From assembly GCF_024584705.1 (NCBI RefSeq), contig NZ_CP097384.1, forward strand, positions 4,340,001 to 4,404,000: a stretch of 64,000 nt of DNA, given 5' to 3'. Each line of letters opens with the position of its first letter. The first letter of the stretch is position 1. Below, one piece after another: positions 28,770-37,088 of the stretch. Made by a program: the position numbers and the translations under genes. The stretch is from Blastopirellula sp. J2-11 (lineage in GTDB: Bacteria > Planctomycetota > Planctomycetia > Pirellulales > Pirellulaceae). A model generated the notes under the pieces. It saw nothing but the letters and a program-made list of their open reading frames with translations. It was not told the DNA's origin and made no database searches.

Positions 28770-30713
28770 CTAGTCTTTCTTCACTTCAAACTCAGCGTCG
28801 ATCGCATCGTCGTCGCCTGAGGCTTTCGCTGCTTCCGCTCCCGGGGCTTCCGCTCCGGCAGCTCCGCCAGCAGCAGCGGCGGCTCCTTCGTACAACACTT
28901 TGCTAACCGCGTGAGAAGCCGCTTCCAGTTCGCTAATCGCCGACTTGATCGCGTCGACGTCTTCGCCTTTGGCCGCTTCTCGGGTTTTCTCGATCGATTG
29001 CTCCAACGGCTGTTTGTCGCTGTCGGAAAGTTTTTCGCCGTTCTCTTTGATCAGCTTCTCTAGTTGGAAGCACATCGATTCGGCTTGGTTGCGCAGATCG
29101 GCCAGCTCACGCTTCCGCTTATCTTCGGAGGCGTGCTCTTCGGCGTCCTTTTGCATCCGCTGAATCTCGGCTTCCGACAAGCCGGAAGACTGCTCGATTT
29201 TGACGTGCTGTTCTTTGCCGGTGCCGACGTCTTTGGCCGATACGTTCAAGATGCCGTTTTGATCGAGATCAAACTTCACTTCAATTTGCGGCATGCCGCG
29301 CGGAGCAGGCGGGATTCCATCGAGGTTGAACTGACCGAGCAAGCGGTTGTCTTCCGCCATCGGACGTTCCCCTTGGAACACGCGAATCGTCACCGCCGAT
29401 TGACTGTCTTCCGCCGTCGAGAAGGTTTGCTTCTTTTCGGTCGGAATCGTGGTGTTCCGTTCGACCAATTTGGTGAAGACGCCGTTCAGCGTTTCGATAC
29501 CAAGCGAAAGCGGAGTCACGTCCAACAGCAGCACGTCTTTGCGATCGCCGGACAACACGCTGCCTTGAATTGCGGCGCCAGCGGCGACCACTTCATCAGG
29601 ATTCACCCCTTTGTGCGGATCTTTGCCAAAGATCTTTTTGACCATCTCGGCGACTTTGGGGATGCGAGTCGAACCACCGACCAACACGACTTCGTCGATG
29701 TCGCTCGGCTTCAGATTCGCGTCGGCCAACGCCTTCTCGACCGGCACGCGGCAGCGCTGAATCAAGCTGTCGGTCAGTTCTTCAAACTTCGAGCGGCTGA
29801 TCGACATCTGCAAGTGCTTCGGCCCCGACGCGTCGGCCGTGATAAACGGCAGATTGATGTCGGTCTGCGCTTGCGAGCTCAGCTCTTTCTTCGCTTTTTC
29901 GCACGCTTCCTGCAAACGCTGCAAAGCCATCGTGTCGTTGCGAAGATCGACGCCGTGTTCTTTTTTGAACTCGTCAGCGACATAGTGGATCAGCTCTTCG
30001 TCAAAGTCATCGCCCCCCAAGTGCGTATCGCCGTTGGTGCTGATGACTTCAAAAACGGTGCGTTCCCCTTCTTCTTCTCCTTCCGGAGGAGAAACTTCGA
30101 GGATCGAAATATCAAACGTACCGCCGCCGAGGTCGAAGACCGCGATCTTCTCGCTCTTCTGCTTCCCTAGTCCATAGGCAAGCGCCGCTGCAGTCGGCTC
30201 GTTGATGATCCGCGCAACTTCCAAACCGGCGATCTGACCAGCGTCTTTGGTCGCTTGCCGTTGGGCGTCATTGAAGTAAGCCGGCACGGTGATGACCGCC
30301 TTGTTGACCTTGTGCCCCAAGTACGACTCCGCCGCCGCTTTCAGTTTTTGTAAAACCTTGGCCGAGATCTCTTGCGGAGTATATTCGGCGTCGCCAATTT
30401 TTACTTTGACGTACTCATCGGCTCCGCCTACGACCTCGTAGGGGATCATCTTCTCTTCCGAGTCGACTTCGTTGTGACGACGACCCATGAAGCGCTTGAT
30501 CGAGTAGACCGTCTTCTTGGGGTTGGTCACCGCCTGGCGACGAGCCGGTTCGCCGACCAGGACATCCCCCTTGTCGGTGAACGCCACGACGCTCGACGTG
30601 AGCCGGTTGCCTTCGGCGTTCGGAATGATTTTGACTTCGGAACCTTCCATAATGGCGACAACCGAGTTGGTCGTCCCCAGGTCAATTCCGATGATCGTTT
30701 CGCCTTGTGCCAT
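28770..30713 (-). CDS. dnaK: Chaperone DnaK (Hsp70)
   Basis: A 647-residue Hsp70. The nucleotide-binding domain opens with [16 protein letters not shown], has '[14 protein letters not shown]', '[15 protein letters not shown]' and '[17 protein letters not shown]' in order, and is joined by the [11 protein letters not shown] linker region to the substrate-binding domain. The C-terminal lid ends in an Ala/Gly/Glu-rich tail and [13 protein letters not shown]. It acts in cytoplasmic folding with DnaJ/GrpE, neither of which is adjacent here. A strong GAGGAGG ribosome site precedes the ATG. No CIRCE (TTAGCACTC-N9-GAGTGCTAA) was seen upstream. Confidence 0.98.
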   Translation of the reverse strand: MAQGETIIGIDLGTTNSVVAIMEGSEVKIIPNAEGNRLTSSVVAFTDKGDVLVGEPARRQAVTNPKKTVYSIKRFMGRRHNEVDSEEKMIPYEVVGGADEYVKVKIGDAEYTPQEISAKVLQKLKAAAESYLGHKVNKAVITVPAYFNDAQRQATKDAGQIAGLEVARIINEPTAAALAYGLGKQKSEKIAVFDLGGGTFDISILEVSPPEGEEEGERTVFEVISTNGDTHLGGDDFDEELIHYVADEFKKEHGVDLRNDTMALQRLQEACEKAKKELSSQAQTDINLPFITADASGPKHLQMSISRSKFEELTDSLIQRCRVPVEKALADANLKPSDIDEVVLVGGSTRIPKVAEMVKKIFGKDPHKGVNPDEVVAAGAAIQGSVLSGDRKDVLLLDVTPLSLGIETLNGVFTKLVERNTTIPTEKKQTFSTAEDSQSAVTIRVFQGERPMAEDNRLLGQFNLDGIPPAPRGMPQIEVKFDLDQNGILNVSAKDVGTGKEQHVKIEQSSGLSEAEIQRMQKDAEEHASEDKRKRELADLRNQAESMCFQLEKLIKENGEKLSDSDKQPLEQSIEKTREAAKGEDVDAIKSAISELEAASHAVSKVLYEGAAAAAGGAAGAEAPGAEAAKASGDDDAIDAEFEVKKD

Positions 30714-31023
30714 AATTTAGATTCCTCCTCTTATGATTCGAGGTTCCCCTCGGTTTGCGTCTTGTTTTTCGGACGGACATGGTAGAAAGCAAGCGACATG
30801 CCAATGGGAAAAAATTCACGCACTGCGAACCTAAGTCGCTATTTCACCTTCACTTACCAACATACCTGCCATGCCGGTTTTTCCGGCTGATGCCAAATTG
30901 GCAGCAGAATTCCCTCGCGCGGCAGATGGGGGTTCGCGACGGGAGGCCGTCGATTACGATAGATGCGAACTCGTTTGACGATCGCCAGTTCGGGCGAATC
31001 GGCCCCGGCGGAGAACGGACGAA
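30714..31023. other. Divergent promoter region between dnaK and pheA
   Basis: About 310 bases between divergently transcribed genes, so both promoters should lie here. The only certain signals are the ribosome sites: GAGGAGG for dnaK and GGAG for pheA. No CIRCE element, clear -35/-10 pair or long inverted repeat was recognised. Confidence 0.5.
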
Positions 31024-32118
31024 ATGTCGAAGAAAAAGAGCGTGAAGCGCCCTACCCCCACTGCACTCAAACGTGAAGTGGACCAGCTTGATCGAGAACT
31101 GGCGGCCCTCATCCAGCAGCGCGCCGACCTGATCCTGGCGGCGACCGAACTGGAAGCGGCCGGAAATACCGTCGACGGTCTGATCGATGACGACCAGCGG
31201 ATCGAATCGCTCGCCCAGAAAAGCCGCGGCGCGTTGCCGCCGCAGGAGATCCGGTCGATCTTTCGCGAGATCTTCAGCGGCTGCCGAACCGTCGCCGCCC
31301 GCTTGAAGGTCGCGTTTCTCGGCCCCGAGTACAGTTACAGCCATCAAGCGGCGATTGAACGGTTCGGGCAAAGCGCCGAGTTGGCGCCGGTCGCAACCAT
31401 CGCCGCCGTCTTCGAGGAAGTTAGCCGCGGAACTTGCCAGTTTGGCCTGGTCCCGGTCGAAAACTCGAGCGATGGTCGGGTGACCGATACGCTCGACATG
31501 TTCGCCAAACAGCCGCTCAAAATCTGCGGCGAAGTCCAACTACGGATTCATCATTGCCTGCTCGCTAAATGCGATCGCTCGGCGATTCGCGAAGTCTACA
31601 GCAAGCCGCAAGCTCTCTCACAGTGCCGCAACTGGTTAGCGAAGCATCTGCCGCAGGCCCGAGTTTGTGAGATCACCAGCACCGCCGCCGCCGCGCAATT
31701 AGCGACCCAGCAAGCAGGGGTCGCCGCAATCGCCAGCCGCGCCGCTGGCGTCAACTATGGCCTGAACTTCGCCGCCGAGAATATCGAAGACAACCCGCGG
31801 AATGTAACCCGCTTCGCCGTCATCGGCAACGAGTCTGGCAAGAAGACCGGTGACGACAAAACGGCGATGATGTTCCAAACCGAACATAAGCCGGGCGCGT
31901 TGGCCGACGCGATGAACATCTTCAAACGCAACCGGCTCAATCTGACCTGGATCGAATCGTTTCCGGTCTCCGGCGGCGACCAGGAATATCTCTTCTTCGT
32001 TGAGATGGAAGGGCACGAGAGCGAGTTGAAAATCCGCCGGACCATCGCGGCGCTCGAAAAGAAAACGATCCGCTTCGAAGTACTCGGCTCGTTCCGCAAA
32101 ATGACTCCAGTCGATTAG
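31024..32118 (+). CDS. pheA: Bifunctional chorismate mutase/prephenate dehydratase (P-protein)
   Basis: A 364-residue three-domain enzyme of phenylalanine synthesis. Residues 10-95 are an AroQ-type chorismate mutase helix bundle (LKREVDQLDRELAALIQQRA through IRSIFREIFSGCR). The prephenate dehydratase domain begins at VAFLGPEYSYSHQAA and includes FGLVPVENSSDGRV and the catalytic region 'NVTRFAVIG'. The C-terminal ACT domain (AMMFQTEHKPGALADAM, with LTWIESFPV in place of the usual ESRP motif) should confer feedback inhibition by phenylalanine. GGAG precedes the ATG. It is transcribed alone, divergent from dnaK. Confidence 0.95.
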   Translation: MSKKKSVKRPTPTALKREVDQLDRELAALIQQRADLILAATELEAAGNTVDGLIDDDQRIESLAQKSRGALPPQEIRSIFREIFSGCRTVAARLKVAFLGPEYSYSHQAAIERFGQSAELAPVATIAAVFEEVSRGTCQFGLVPVENSSDGRVTDTLDMFAKQPLKICGEVQLRIHHCLLAKCDRSAIREVYSKPQALSQCRNWLAKHLPQARVCEITSTAAAAQLATQQAGVAAIASRAAGVNYGLNFAAENIEDNPRNVTRFAVIGNESGKKTGDDKTAMMFQTEHKPGALADAMNIFKRNRLNLTWIESFPVSGGDQEYLFFVEMEGHESELKIRRTIAALEKKTIRFEVLGSFRKMTPVD

Positions 32119-32260
32119 CGCACTGCTCGGCGCCTTTTTTGCTGCCCTTGGGGCGTAGATTTTTTCCTGTCTCGGTCAAGAGATTCGTTTCGTTGAGATT
32201 GCCGAATCTCTCTGATTCGCGCGGCGACTCCAACCTTGGAACTCGCAAGAAAAAAAATAA

Positions 32261-32305
32261 ACGGGGAGAGCACGAGATCGCGTCTAGCGCCCTCTCCGTT
32301 TTTTT
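32261..32305. terminator. Likely bidirectional terminator between pheA and the YW-tail genes
   Basis: ACGGGGAGAG pairs with CTCTCCGT (two-base bulge) across a long loop. It is flanked by A-rich sequence on the left and TTTTTTT on the right, so it could end both the plus-strand pheA and the minus-strand small-protein transcript. Confidence 0.6.
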
Positions 32306-32379
32306 GTTGTCCCATCCGATGCGGTCGCGCGGCGTTCAACAGGATAGTCGCGCGATCATATCGCAAGGGAAAAAATTTC

Positions 32380-32700
32380 TTACCAATAGACGCCGATGCG
32401 CGGCGTCACAACGGCGCCGCCATACGGTCGACCGTAGTATCCACGGTTATAACGTGGACCGTAGCCATAGCCGCGGTATCCGCGATAGTAAGGCGCTCGG
32501 TATGCACGACGATAGACTCTGCGACCGCGCCAGGCGACGTCTTGAACCTCCTGCGTCGCTGCTGTCGGCGGCGCTAACGTCGACCCTGGATTGCTGAAGC
32601 TTGGCCCAGCGTAAGCGATGGTAAGTGCGACCGCGGCCACACTAAGAAACGCCCATCGTCCGATGGTCTGAAATTGCTTGCGAATTTGAGCGATACCCAT
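32380..32700 (-). CDS. YW-tail secreted small protein, paralogue 1
   Basis: A 106-residue protein, the most downstream of three tandem paralogues. The N-terminus has QIRKQFQTIGRW followed by one hydrophobic signal/anchor segment (AFLSVAAVALTIAYAGPSFS). A short Pro/Ala/Thr linker leads to DVAWRGRRVYRRAYRAP. A Gly/Tyr/Arg-rich run (YRGYRGYGYGPRYNRGYYG) follows, and the end is GGAVVTPRIGVYW. The core resembles aromatic-Arg low-complexity proteins of cell surfaces. The family is unrecognised. The shared N-terminal block, VAWRG motif and terminal VYW define the set. Confidence 0.72.
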   Translation of the reverse strand: MGIAQIRKQFQTIGRWAFLSVAAVALTIAYAGPSFSNPGSTLAPPTAATQEVQDVAWRGRRVYRRAYRAPYYRGYRGYGYGPRYNRGYYGRPYGGAVVTPRIGVYW

Positions 32701-32961
32701 TTTCTCGACTCCTTAGCTAGATGGGGGTACTTAAAAACCATGGTTAACTAAGTCGCAAAGTACATGCCAGGAATGAGCGTCCTACGGTCCCAACAGGAGC
32801 CGCTCCCCCCGATCTGCCGAAATCCGACGCGATCGCTGGCAGGGCTTAGTTGCAAGCTAAACAGGAACGCAGTAGCGAAAGATTATCGCTACAGGAAAGA
32901 TAGACACTCCATCGATTTTGACATGGAGTGTCGCGAAAACAGTCTGCGGCGCGTATTGAGA

Positions 32962-33285
32962 TTACCAATAAACGCGTGCATACGGCGTGATCACGGCGCC
33001 GCCACCATAAATGGGACGATAGAACGGACGCGTGTTATAGCCCGGACCGTAAATAGGACCATAACCGCGGTTGTAGCCATAGCCGCGATAAACCGGTCCG
33101 TAAGCCCGACGATAAACGCCGCCGCGCCAAGCGACCTCTTGCGTCTGCGATGCAGGCGCCGCCGCCGTCCCGGATCCGCTGATGCTTGGGCCCGCGTATG
33201 CGATGGTCAATGCGACCGTGGCGGCGCCCAGCACGATCCAGCGTCCCAACCGTTGGAACTGCGTTTGAAATTGAGCCGTATTCAT
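32962..33285 (-). CDS. YW-tail secreted small protein, paralogue 2
   Basis: A 107-residue protein. ATG 33285 is supported by AGGAGGA just upstream; the frame extends to 33378 but without protein-like sequence. It shares QFQTQFQRLGRWIVLG and the hydrophobic segment ALTIAYAGPSISG with paralogue 1. It also has the EVAWRGGVYRRAYGP motif, a Gly/Tyr/Pro run (GYNRGYGPIYGPGYN), and GGGAVITPYARVYW at the end. About 260 bases separate it from paralogue 1, enough for its own promoter. Confidence 0.75.
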   Translation of the reverse strand: MNTAQFQTQFQRLGRWIVLGAATVALTIAYAGPSISGSGTAAAPASQTQEVAWRGGVYRRAYGPVYRGYGYNRGYGPIYGPGYNTRPFYRPIYGGGAVITPYARVYW

Positions 33286-33458
33286 TTTTCTCCTCCTGCT
33301 TGGGTTGGATCTATTTGAAATCGACACCGGAACTAACGCAAAGCACGTGCCAGCTGCTGGGCCCGATTGCCGCGTCATCCCTCATTCCATCCATGTCCAA
33401 CGCTCCGCCGACTAGGAGCGGAGCGCGGAGCGATCACATCAAGCGTCTGTGCTTCTCA

Positions 33459-33785
33459 TTACCAATAGACGCCGCCGTACGGAGACACAACAGCGCCGCC
33501 GTAAGGACTGCCGTAGTAGGCCGGACCATAAACCGGCGCATAGTAAGTGCGCAGCAACGGCGCTCGATAGACAGGAACCACCGGCACGACGGGCCGAACG
33601 ACCGGACCATAGTAGGCGCGGCGATAGACTCTTCCGCGCCAAGCGACATCGGTCGACGCCGAATCCGACGAGAATCCACAGATGCTCGGCACTACAAACG
33701 CAACGGTCAGCGCGACGACGGAAACGCCGAGCACAACCCAGCGGCCGACCTTTTGAAACTGACTACGAAATTGAGTCGAGACCAT
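33459..33785 (-). CDS. YW-tail secreted small protein, paralogue 3
   Basis: A 108-residue protein, first of the tandem set. It has QFRSQFQKVGRWVVLG, a hydrophobic segment (SVVALTVAFVVPSICGF), DVAWRGRVYRRAYYGP, then a Val/Pro/Tyr-rich stretch with less glycine than its relatives (PVVRPVVPVVPVYRAPLLR), and the end GGAVVSPYGGVYW. The retained ends and diverged middle suggest selection on the N-terminal segment, the VAWRG block and the C-terminal aromatic tail. It lies about 180 bases from the IS4 element. Confidence 0.75.
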   Translation of the reverse strand: MVSTQFRSQFQKVGRWVVLGVSVVALTVAFVVPSICGFSSDSASTDVAWRGRVYRRAYYGPVVRPVVPVVPVYRAPLLRTYYAPVYGPAYYGSPYGGAVVSPYGGVYW

Positions 33786-33946
33786 GGTTTGTCATTCTTT
33801 CTTTGGATGTGTGACTAGGAAAACAGGGTAGACCAATCTGAATGCAGAGTTCATTAGGCCCCCAAAACGGACCAAGATGCAACACTCGCCCCCCATCGGA
33901 CCTGCATCCAACCTTACTATTACAAAGGGCACGTTGCTAGCAACAA

Positions 33947-33969
33947 GCCAAATAAATGGGGTCAGGTCT
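33947..33969. repeat. Left piece of an IS-interrupted palindromic (REP-like) element, with target duplication
   Basis: GCCAAATAAAT followed by GGGGTCAGGTCT. The last 11 bases (33959-33969, GGGTCAGGTCT) are repeated at 35537-35547 on the far side of the IS. Joined to 35548-35589, the original sequence would fold as an imperfect hairpin from GCCAAATAAA to TTTATTTGGC. The GGGGTCAGGTC core recurs in the perfect palindrome at 56262-56324. Confidence 0.85.
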
Positions 33970-33988
33970 GAATGGCACGAGCTTAACT

Positions 33989-35362
33989 CTAAGCCGCTGT
34001 TGCGTAACGATTTCGAGGCGTTTGCATTAGTTTATACGCTTTCGGCCGCCGTTTAAGTTCTCGTGGTTCATTCCGGTCAGGGCGAGCGCCGACTTCCAGT
34101 TGGCGGATCGTTTGCAAGAGGTTTTCCCACTGGGACTCTTGTTGCTTCGTGTTCCAGCGGAGTGCGGCGGCGAACTCTTCGATCGCTTGCATCGCTCCGG
34201 TAAAGCTGAGCCGCCACGGAGGCAGGCGAAATTTCAACGCCGTCGCCAGCATCGCGGCCCGCACCAGATTGTAGCCGATCATGTGGCAGTGAAGTTCCTT
34301 CACAACCATCGCCGGACTTTTGCAGCGGAGGTGGTCCATTTGCATTTGCGTTTTCAAGCTCCGGATATGCAACTCCGCTTGCCAGCGGCGACGATACAAA
34401 TCGGCCAAGTCTTCCGCTCGATAAACGTCAGCCTGTAGCAGCGTCGTCGCCAACGTGATTTGACGCGTCCGAAATCCGCGCTGCGTGACTTGATATCGCA
34501 AGTGACGTACGAGAATCGACGACGGGTAGCTTTCATATTCCCGCTGCGTCATCCACGTCGGCCGCTGCGGCTTCGAATAGCTCACGACCTGATCGCAGTC
34601 CCCTTGGCGCAAGCCTCGGCGAAAGTCGATTTTGCGAAGATGGTGCGCGCGAGCCACGATATCGATCCCGCGCAGTTCCGATAAAGCGAGCAGCCAGAAG
34701 CTGGCGTAGTAACGATCGGCGAGCACGATTTCTCCCGAGTGAAACTGCGACAAGAGCGTTCGCAACAGTGACGTCTCGCCTGTCTCCTTGCCGGCGTAAC
34801 GTCCCATCGCAAACATCGTCGCCGCGCCGGTCGCTAACGAAAAGAGATGCACGATCCGCGTCAAGGGGAAGCCGCAGCCAGGCTTCTGGCTTTTCATTTG
34901 CGGATAGGCGGTTTGATTCGCGCGGGTGTCAGCCATCGTGACGGTCGTGCCGTCGACGATGACCACTTCGCGTCCCTGGAACCGCCAATCGCCGACGCCA
35001 GCTTCATCGCACTTTCGCGCCGTCCAAGCGAGCAGTCGTTGAAACAATGCAATCGGCAAGCGGCGCCGCGCTTGGCAATAGGAAGTGGTGTCGCCGCTGC
35101 AGCGCGGCAGCCCCTGCGCCATTCGCCAGGCGTTGAGACGAGTGACGACTTGCTGACAACTATGATCGGCTGACAGCGTCTGCATGACGAACATCCACAC
35201 GACGACCATCGGCGAATAGATGCGCTGCCGAAACGAGAAGCCGATCTCTTGACAGATCGCGGTGACAACGCCGTTGGGCAGCAGCAACTCGCTGACGAAG
35301 ATCGAAACGTTACGGAACTTGCTTTGAACTTCCTGCGGCGAAGCGTTAAACTGATCAGACAC
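33989..35362 (-). CDS. IS4-family transposase
   Basis: A 457-residue DDE transposase. The first Asp is in VIVDGTTVTMAD (about residue 137) and the second in VLADRYYASFW (about 216). The Glu lies in YRRRWQAELHIRSLK (about 330), which fits the IS4 'YREK' signature exactly (Y-x2-R-x3-E-x6-K). The beta-strand insertion expected between the second Asp and Glu is present. The N-terminal 'FRQRIYSPMVVVWMFVMQ' block is typical. No frameshift or stop is present. Confidence 0.95.
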   Translation of the reverse strand: MSDQFNASPQEVQSKFRNVSIFVSELLLPNGVVTAICQEIGFSFRQRIYSPMVVVWMFVMQTLSADHSCQQVVTRLNAWRMAQGLPRCSGDTTSYCQARRRLPIALFQRLLAWTARKCDEAGVGDWRFQGREVVIVDGTTVTMADTRANQTAYPQMKSQKPGCGFPLTRIVHLFSLATGAATMFAMGRYAGKETGETSLLRTLLSQFHSGEIVLADRYYASFWLLALSELRGIDIVARAHHLRKIDFRRGLRQGDCDQVVSYSKPQRPTWMTQREYESYPSSILVRHLRYQVTQRGFRTRQITLATTLLQADVYRAEDLADLYRRRWQAELHIRSLKTQMQMDHLRCKSPAMVVKELHCHMIGYNLVRAAMLATALKFRLPPWRLSFTGAMQAIEEFAAALRWNTKQQESQWENLLQTIRQLEVGARPDRNEPRELKRRPKAYKLMQTPRNRYATAA

Positions 35363-35458
35363 GGCGGGGCCTCCTGAAACGGCGATTGTTACACCACCAA
35401 TTCAGCGAAGCTCCGCCGTCTTTTCAAATCATCTCGCTAAGTTGCAGTGACGAGCACC

Positions 35459-35484
35459 TGCTGTCGCAAGATCTTGCGACAGCA
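35459..35484. repeat. 26-bp perfect palindrome inside the IS, upstream of the transposase gene
   Basis: TGCTGTCGCAAGATC continues into its own complement without a spacer. It lies about 100 bases before the transposase start, between that gene and the right end. It may block transcription entering from outside, or bind a regulator. Confidence 0.8.
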
Positions 35485-35536
35485 CCTTTCGACGGTTACC
35501 GCATCCTGGGGCGGAGGCTTTAAGCTCGTGCCATTC

Positions 35537-35589
35537 GGGTCAGGTCTCGTTTTTGTTGCCAAAAAGGGAGCTGTCTCCCTTTATTTGGC
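35537..35589. repeat. Right piece of the IS-interrupted palindromic element
   Basis: It begins with the duplicated GGGTCAGGTCT, continues CGTTTTTGTTGCC, then AAAAAGGGAGCTGTCTCCC and TTTATTTGGC. The latter half is the complement, with a few mismatches, of the left piece at 33947-33969 plus CGTTTTT, so the IS sits in the left arm of a hairpin. Confidence 0.8.
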
Positions 35590-35721
35590 TCATTTCCGGG
35601 CCGGTCTCCCTCTCGACGGCGGGTTGCTCAGCGTGATATATTGATCGATTCGTTCTTGGCGGCCCGGCTGTCATTCACTCAATATTATTCGCTGCTCCCA
35701 GCCATCCAGAGGACCGCTCCC

Positions 35722-36477
35722 GTGAGACGACCTTTTATCGCCGGCAATTGGAAAATGAACTCCACCCGGGCGGAAGGGATCGCCCTGGTCGAAGGGATCG
35801 CCAAAGGCCTCGCGGCTGATTGCTCGGTCGAAGTCGCGGTTTGCCCGCCAGCTTTGTACCTAGACGCAATCGTCGCTGCCGTCGGCGACAGCCCGATCGG
35901 CGTTGGCGCACAAAACATCTACTTTGCGGCCTCTGGCGCGTTTACCGGCGAAATTTCGGCCGCAATGCTCAAAGACGTCGGTTGCCAGTACGTGATCCTC
36001 GGTCATAGCGAACGTCGCCATGTCTTTGGCGAATCAAGCTCACTCATTAACAAGAAGGTCCACGCAGCCCTGGCGGCCGGATTGGTTCCGATTGTTTGTG
36101 TCGGTGAACTGTTGGAAGAACGAGAAACCGGCAAAACTGCCGATGTGGTCGCTGAACAGTTCTATGGCTCGCTCGCCGGCGTATCGGCTGAGCAAATGGA
36201 AACCGTCGTGCTGGCCTATGAGCCGGTTTGGGCGATCGGCACCGGCAAAGTCGCGACGCCCGAGCAAGCCGAAGCAGTCCACGCCGATCTTCGCAAGGTG
36301 ATCCAGGCCCGATACAATTCGGCCGTCGCCGAAAAAGTCCGCATTCAGTACGGCGGCAGCGTGAAGCCCGACAATGCGTCCGAGTTGCTCTCGCAGCCGA
36401 ACATCGACGGTGCTTTGGTCGGCGGAGCCGCGTTGAAGGCAGACAGTTTCCTGGGAATCATCGCGGGCGCCAAGTAA
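35722..36477 (+). CDS. tpiA: Triosephosphate isomerase
   Basis: A 251-residue TIM-barrel enzyme interconverting dihydroxyacetone phosphate and glyceraldehyde 3-phosphate in the cytoplasm. The start RRPFIAGNWKMN carries the catalytic Lys. YVILGHSERRHVFGE holds the electrophilic His, and VVLAYEPVWAIGTGK carries the catalytic Glu. IQYGGSVKPDNA and GALVGGAALK form the phosphate-binding end. GTG 35722 is chosen because AGAGGA lies eight bases upstream and it gives the usual length; the frame from 35641 adds 27 unlikely residues. It heads the seven-gene housekeeping run. Confidence 0.97.
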   Translation: MRRPFIAGNWKMNSTRAEGIALVEGIAKGLAADCSVEVAVCPPALYLDAIVAAVGDSPIGVGAQNIYFAASGAFTGEISAAMLKDVGCQYVILGHSERRHVFGESSSLINKKVHAALAAGLVPIVCVGELLEERETGKTADVVAEQFYGSLAGVSAEQMETVVLAYEPVWAIGTGKVATPEQAEAVHADLRKVIQARYNSAVAEKVRIQYGGSVKPDNASELLSQPNIDGALVGGAALKADSFLGIIAGAK

Positions 36478-36520
36478 CGCAACCTAACGCCCGAATTCGC
36501 AACTACTCACGGATCGATCG

Positions 36521-37015
36521 ATGCAATACTTATTCGGAATTGTGCTGAGCCTCCTCTCGCTCTTCCTGATCCTGCTGGTTCTCGTTCAGCGCGGACGGGG
36601 CGGCGGTTTGACCGGAGCCTTGGGCGGAGCTGGCGGCGGCAGCGCGTTCGGCGCGAAAGCAGGCGACACGTTCACCCGGGTCACGTCTGTCGTGACTCTG
36701 GTCTGGATCTTGCTCTGTAGCGTCGCCCTGGCGATGCTGCAAACCTCCGGCGACTCGAAACTGCAAAAGGGGGGAGCTGTCCCGCCGATCACCGGCGCCG
36801 TGGGCGCTCCGGCGACCGAAGGCGAAACTCCCGCCGCGACGCGTTTCAATCCAGACGACGCCGCAGCGCCGGCGGCGACCACGCCGGATCTGGATCAACC
36901 GGCGACGGAAGCTCCGAAAACGGAAACTCCCGCCGCACCAGCCGCCGAAGCGCCGAAGTCGGAAGCCCCGGCGGCGGAAGCTCCGAAGTCGGAAGAAAAG
37001 CCAGCCGCCGAGTAG
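36521..37015 (+). CDS. secG: Preprotein translocase subunit SecG with long acidic tail
   Basis: A 164-residue protein. Residues 1-75 match SecG: a first membrane helix (GIVLSLLSLFLILLVLVQRG), the cytoplasmic loop RGRGGGLTGALGGAGGG with FGAKAGDTF, and a second helix (VTLVWILLCSVALAML). SecG supports SecYE in protein export. Beyond residue 85 it carries a tail of about 80 residues rich in Ala, Pro, Glu and Thr with repeated 'EAPKSE'-like units, absent from enteric SecG (110 residues). It follows tpiA by 43 bases, a common neighbour pair. Confidence 0.93.
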   Translation: MQYLFGIVLSLLSLFLILLVLVQRGRGGGLTGALGGAGGGSAFGAKAGDTFTRVTSVVTLVWILLCSVALAMLQTSGDSKLQKGGAVPPITGAVGAPATEGETPAATRFNPDDAAAPAATTPDLDQPATEAPKTETPAAPAAEAPKSEAPAAEAPKSEEKPAAE

Positions 37016-37088
37016 GCTGGCTCTCCCCTGTTTCGGCCGTCGAACTTCACCGACGGTCTTGCCGTCCCGGTTTGAAAGCGTCCCGCTC

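Larger units (their letters stand above)
33970..35536 (-). mobile_element. Complete IS4-family insertion sequence (1567 bp)
   Basis: The ends are 17-bp perfect inverted repeats: GAATGGCACGAGCTTAA at the left and its complement TTAAGCTCGTGCCATTC at the right. Both sides are flanked by an 11-bp direct duplication (GGGTCAGGTCT), which fits the 11-13 bp usual for the IS4 subgroup. It carries one intact transposase gene on the minus strand. Intact ends, perfect target duplication and an unbroken gene all indicate a recent, possibly active insertion. Confidence 0.95.

Noticed and set aside
29064-30170. A 368-codon plus-strand open frame opposite dnaK
   Set aside because: Antisense of a highly conserved Hsp70 gene; Phe/Arg/Asp-rich shadow sequence without domains.
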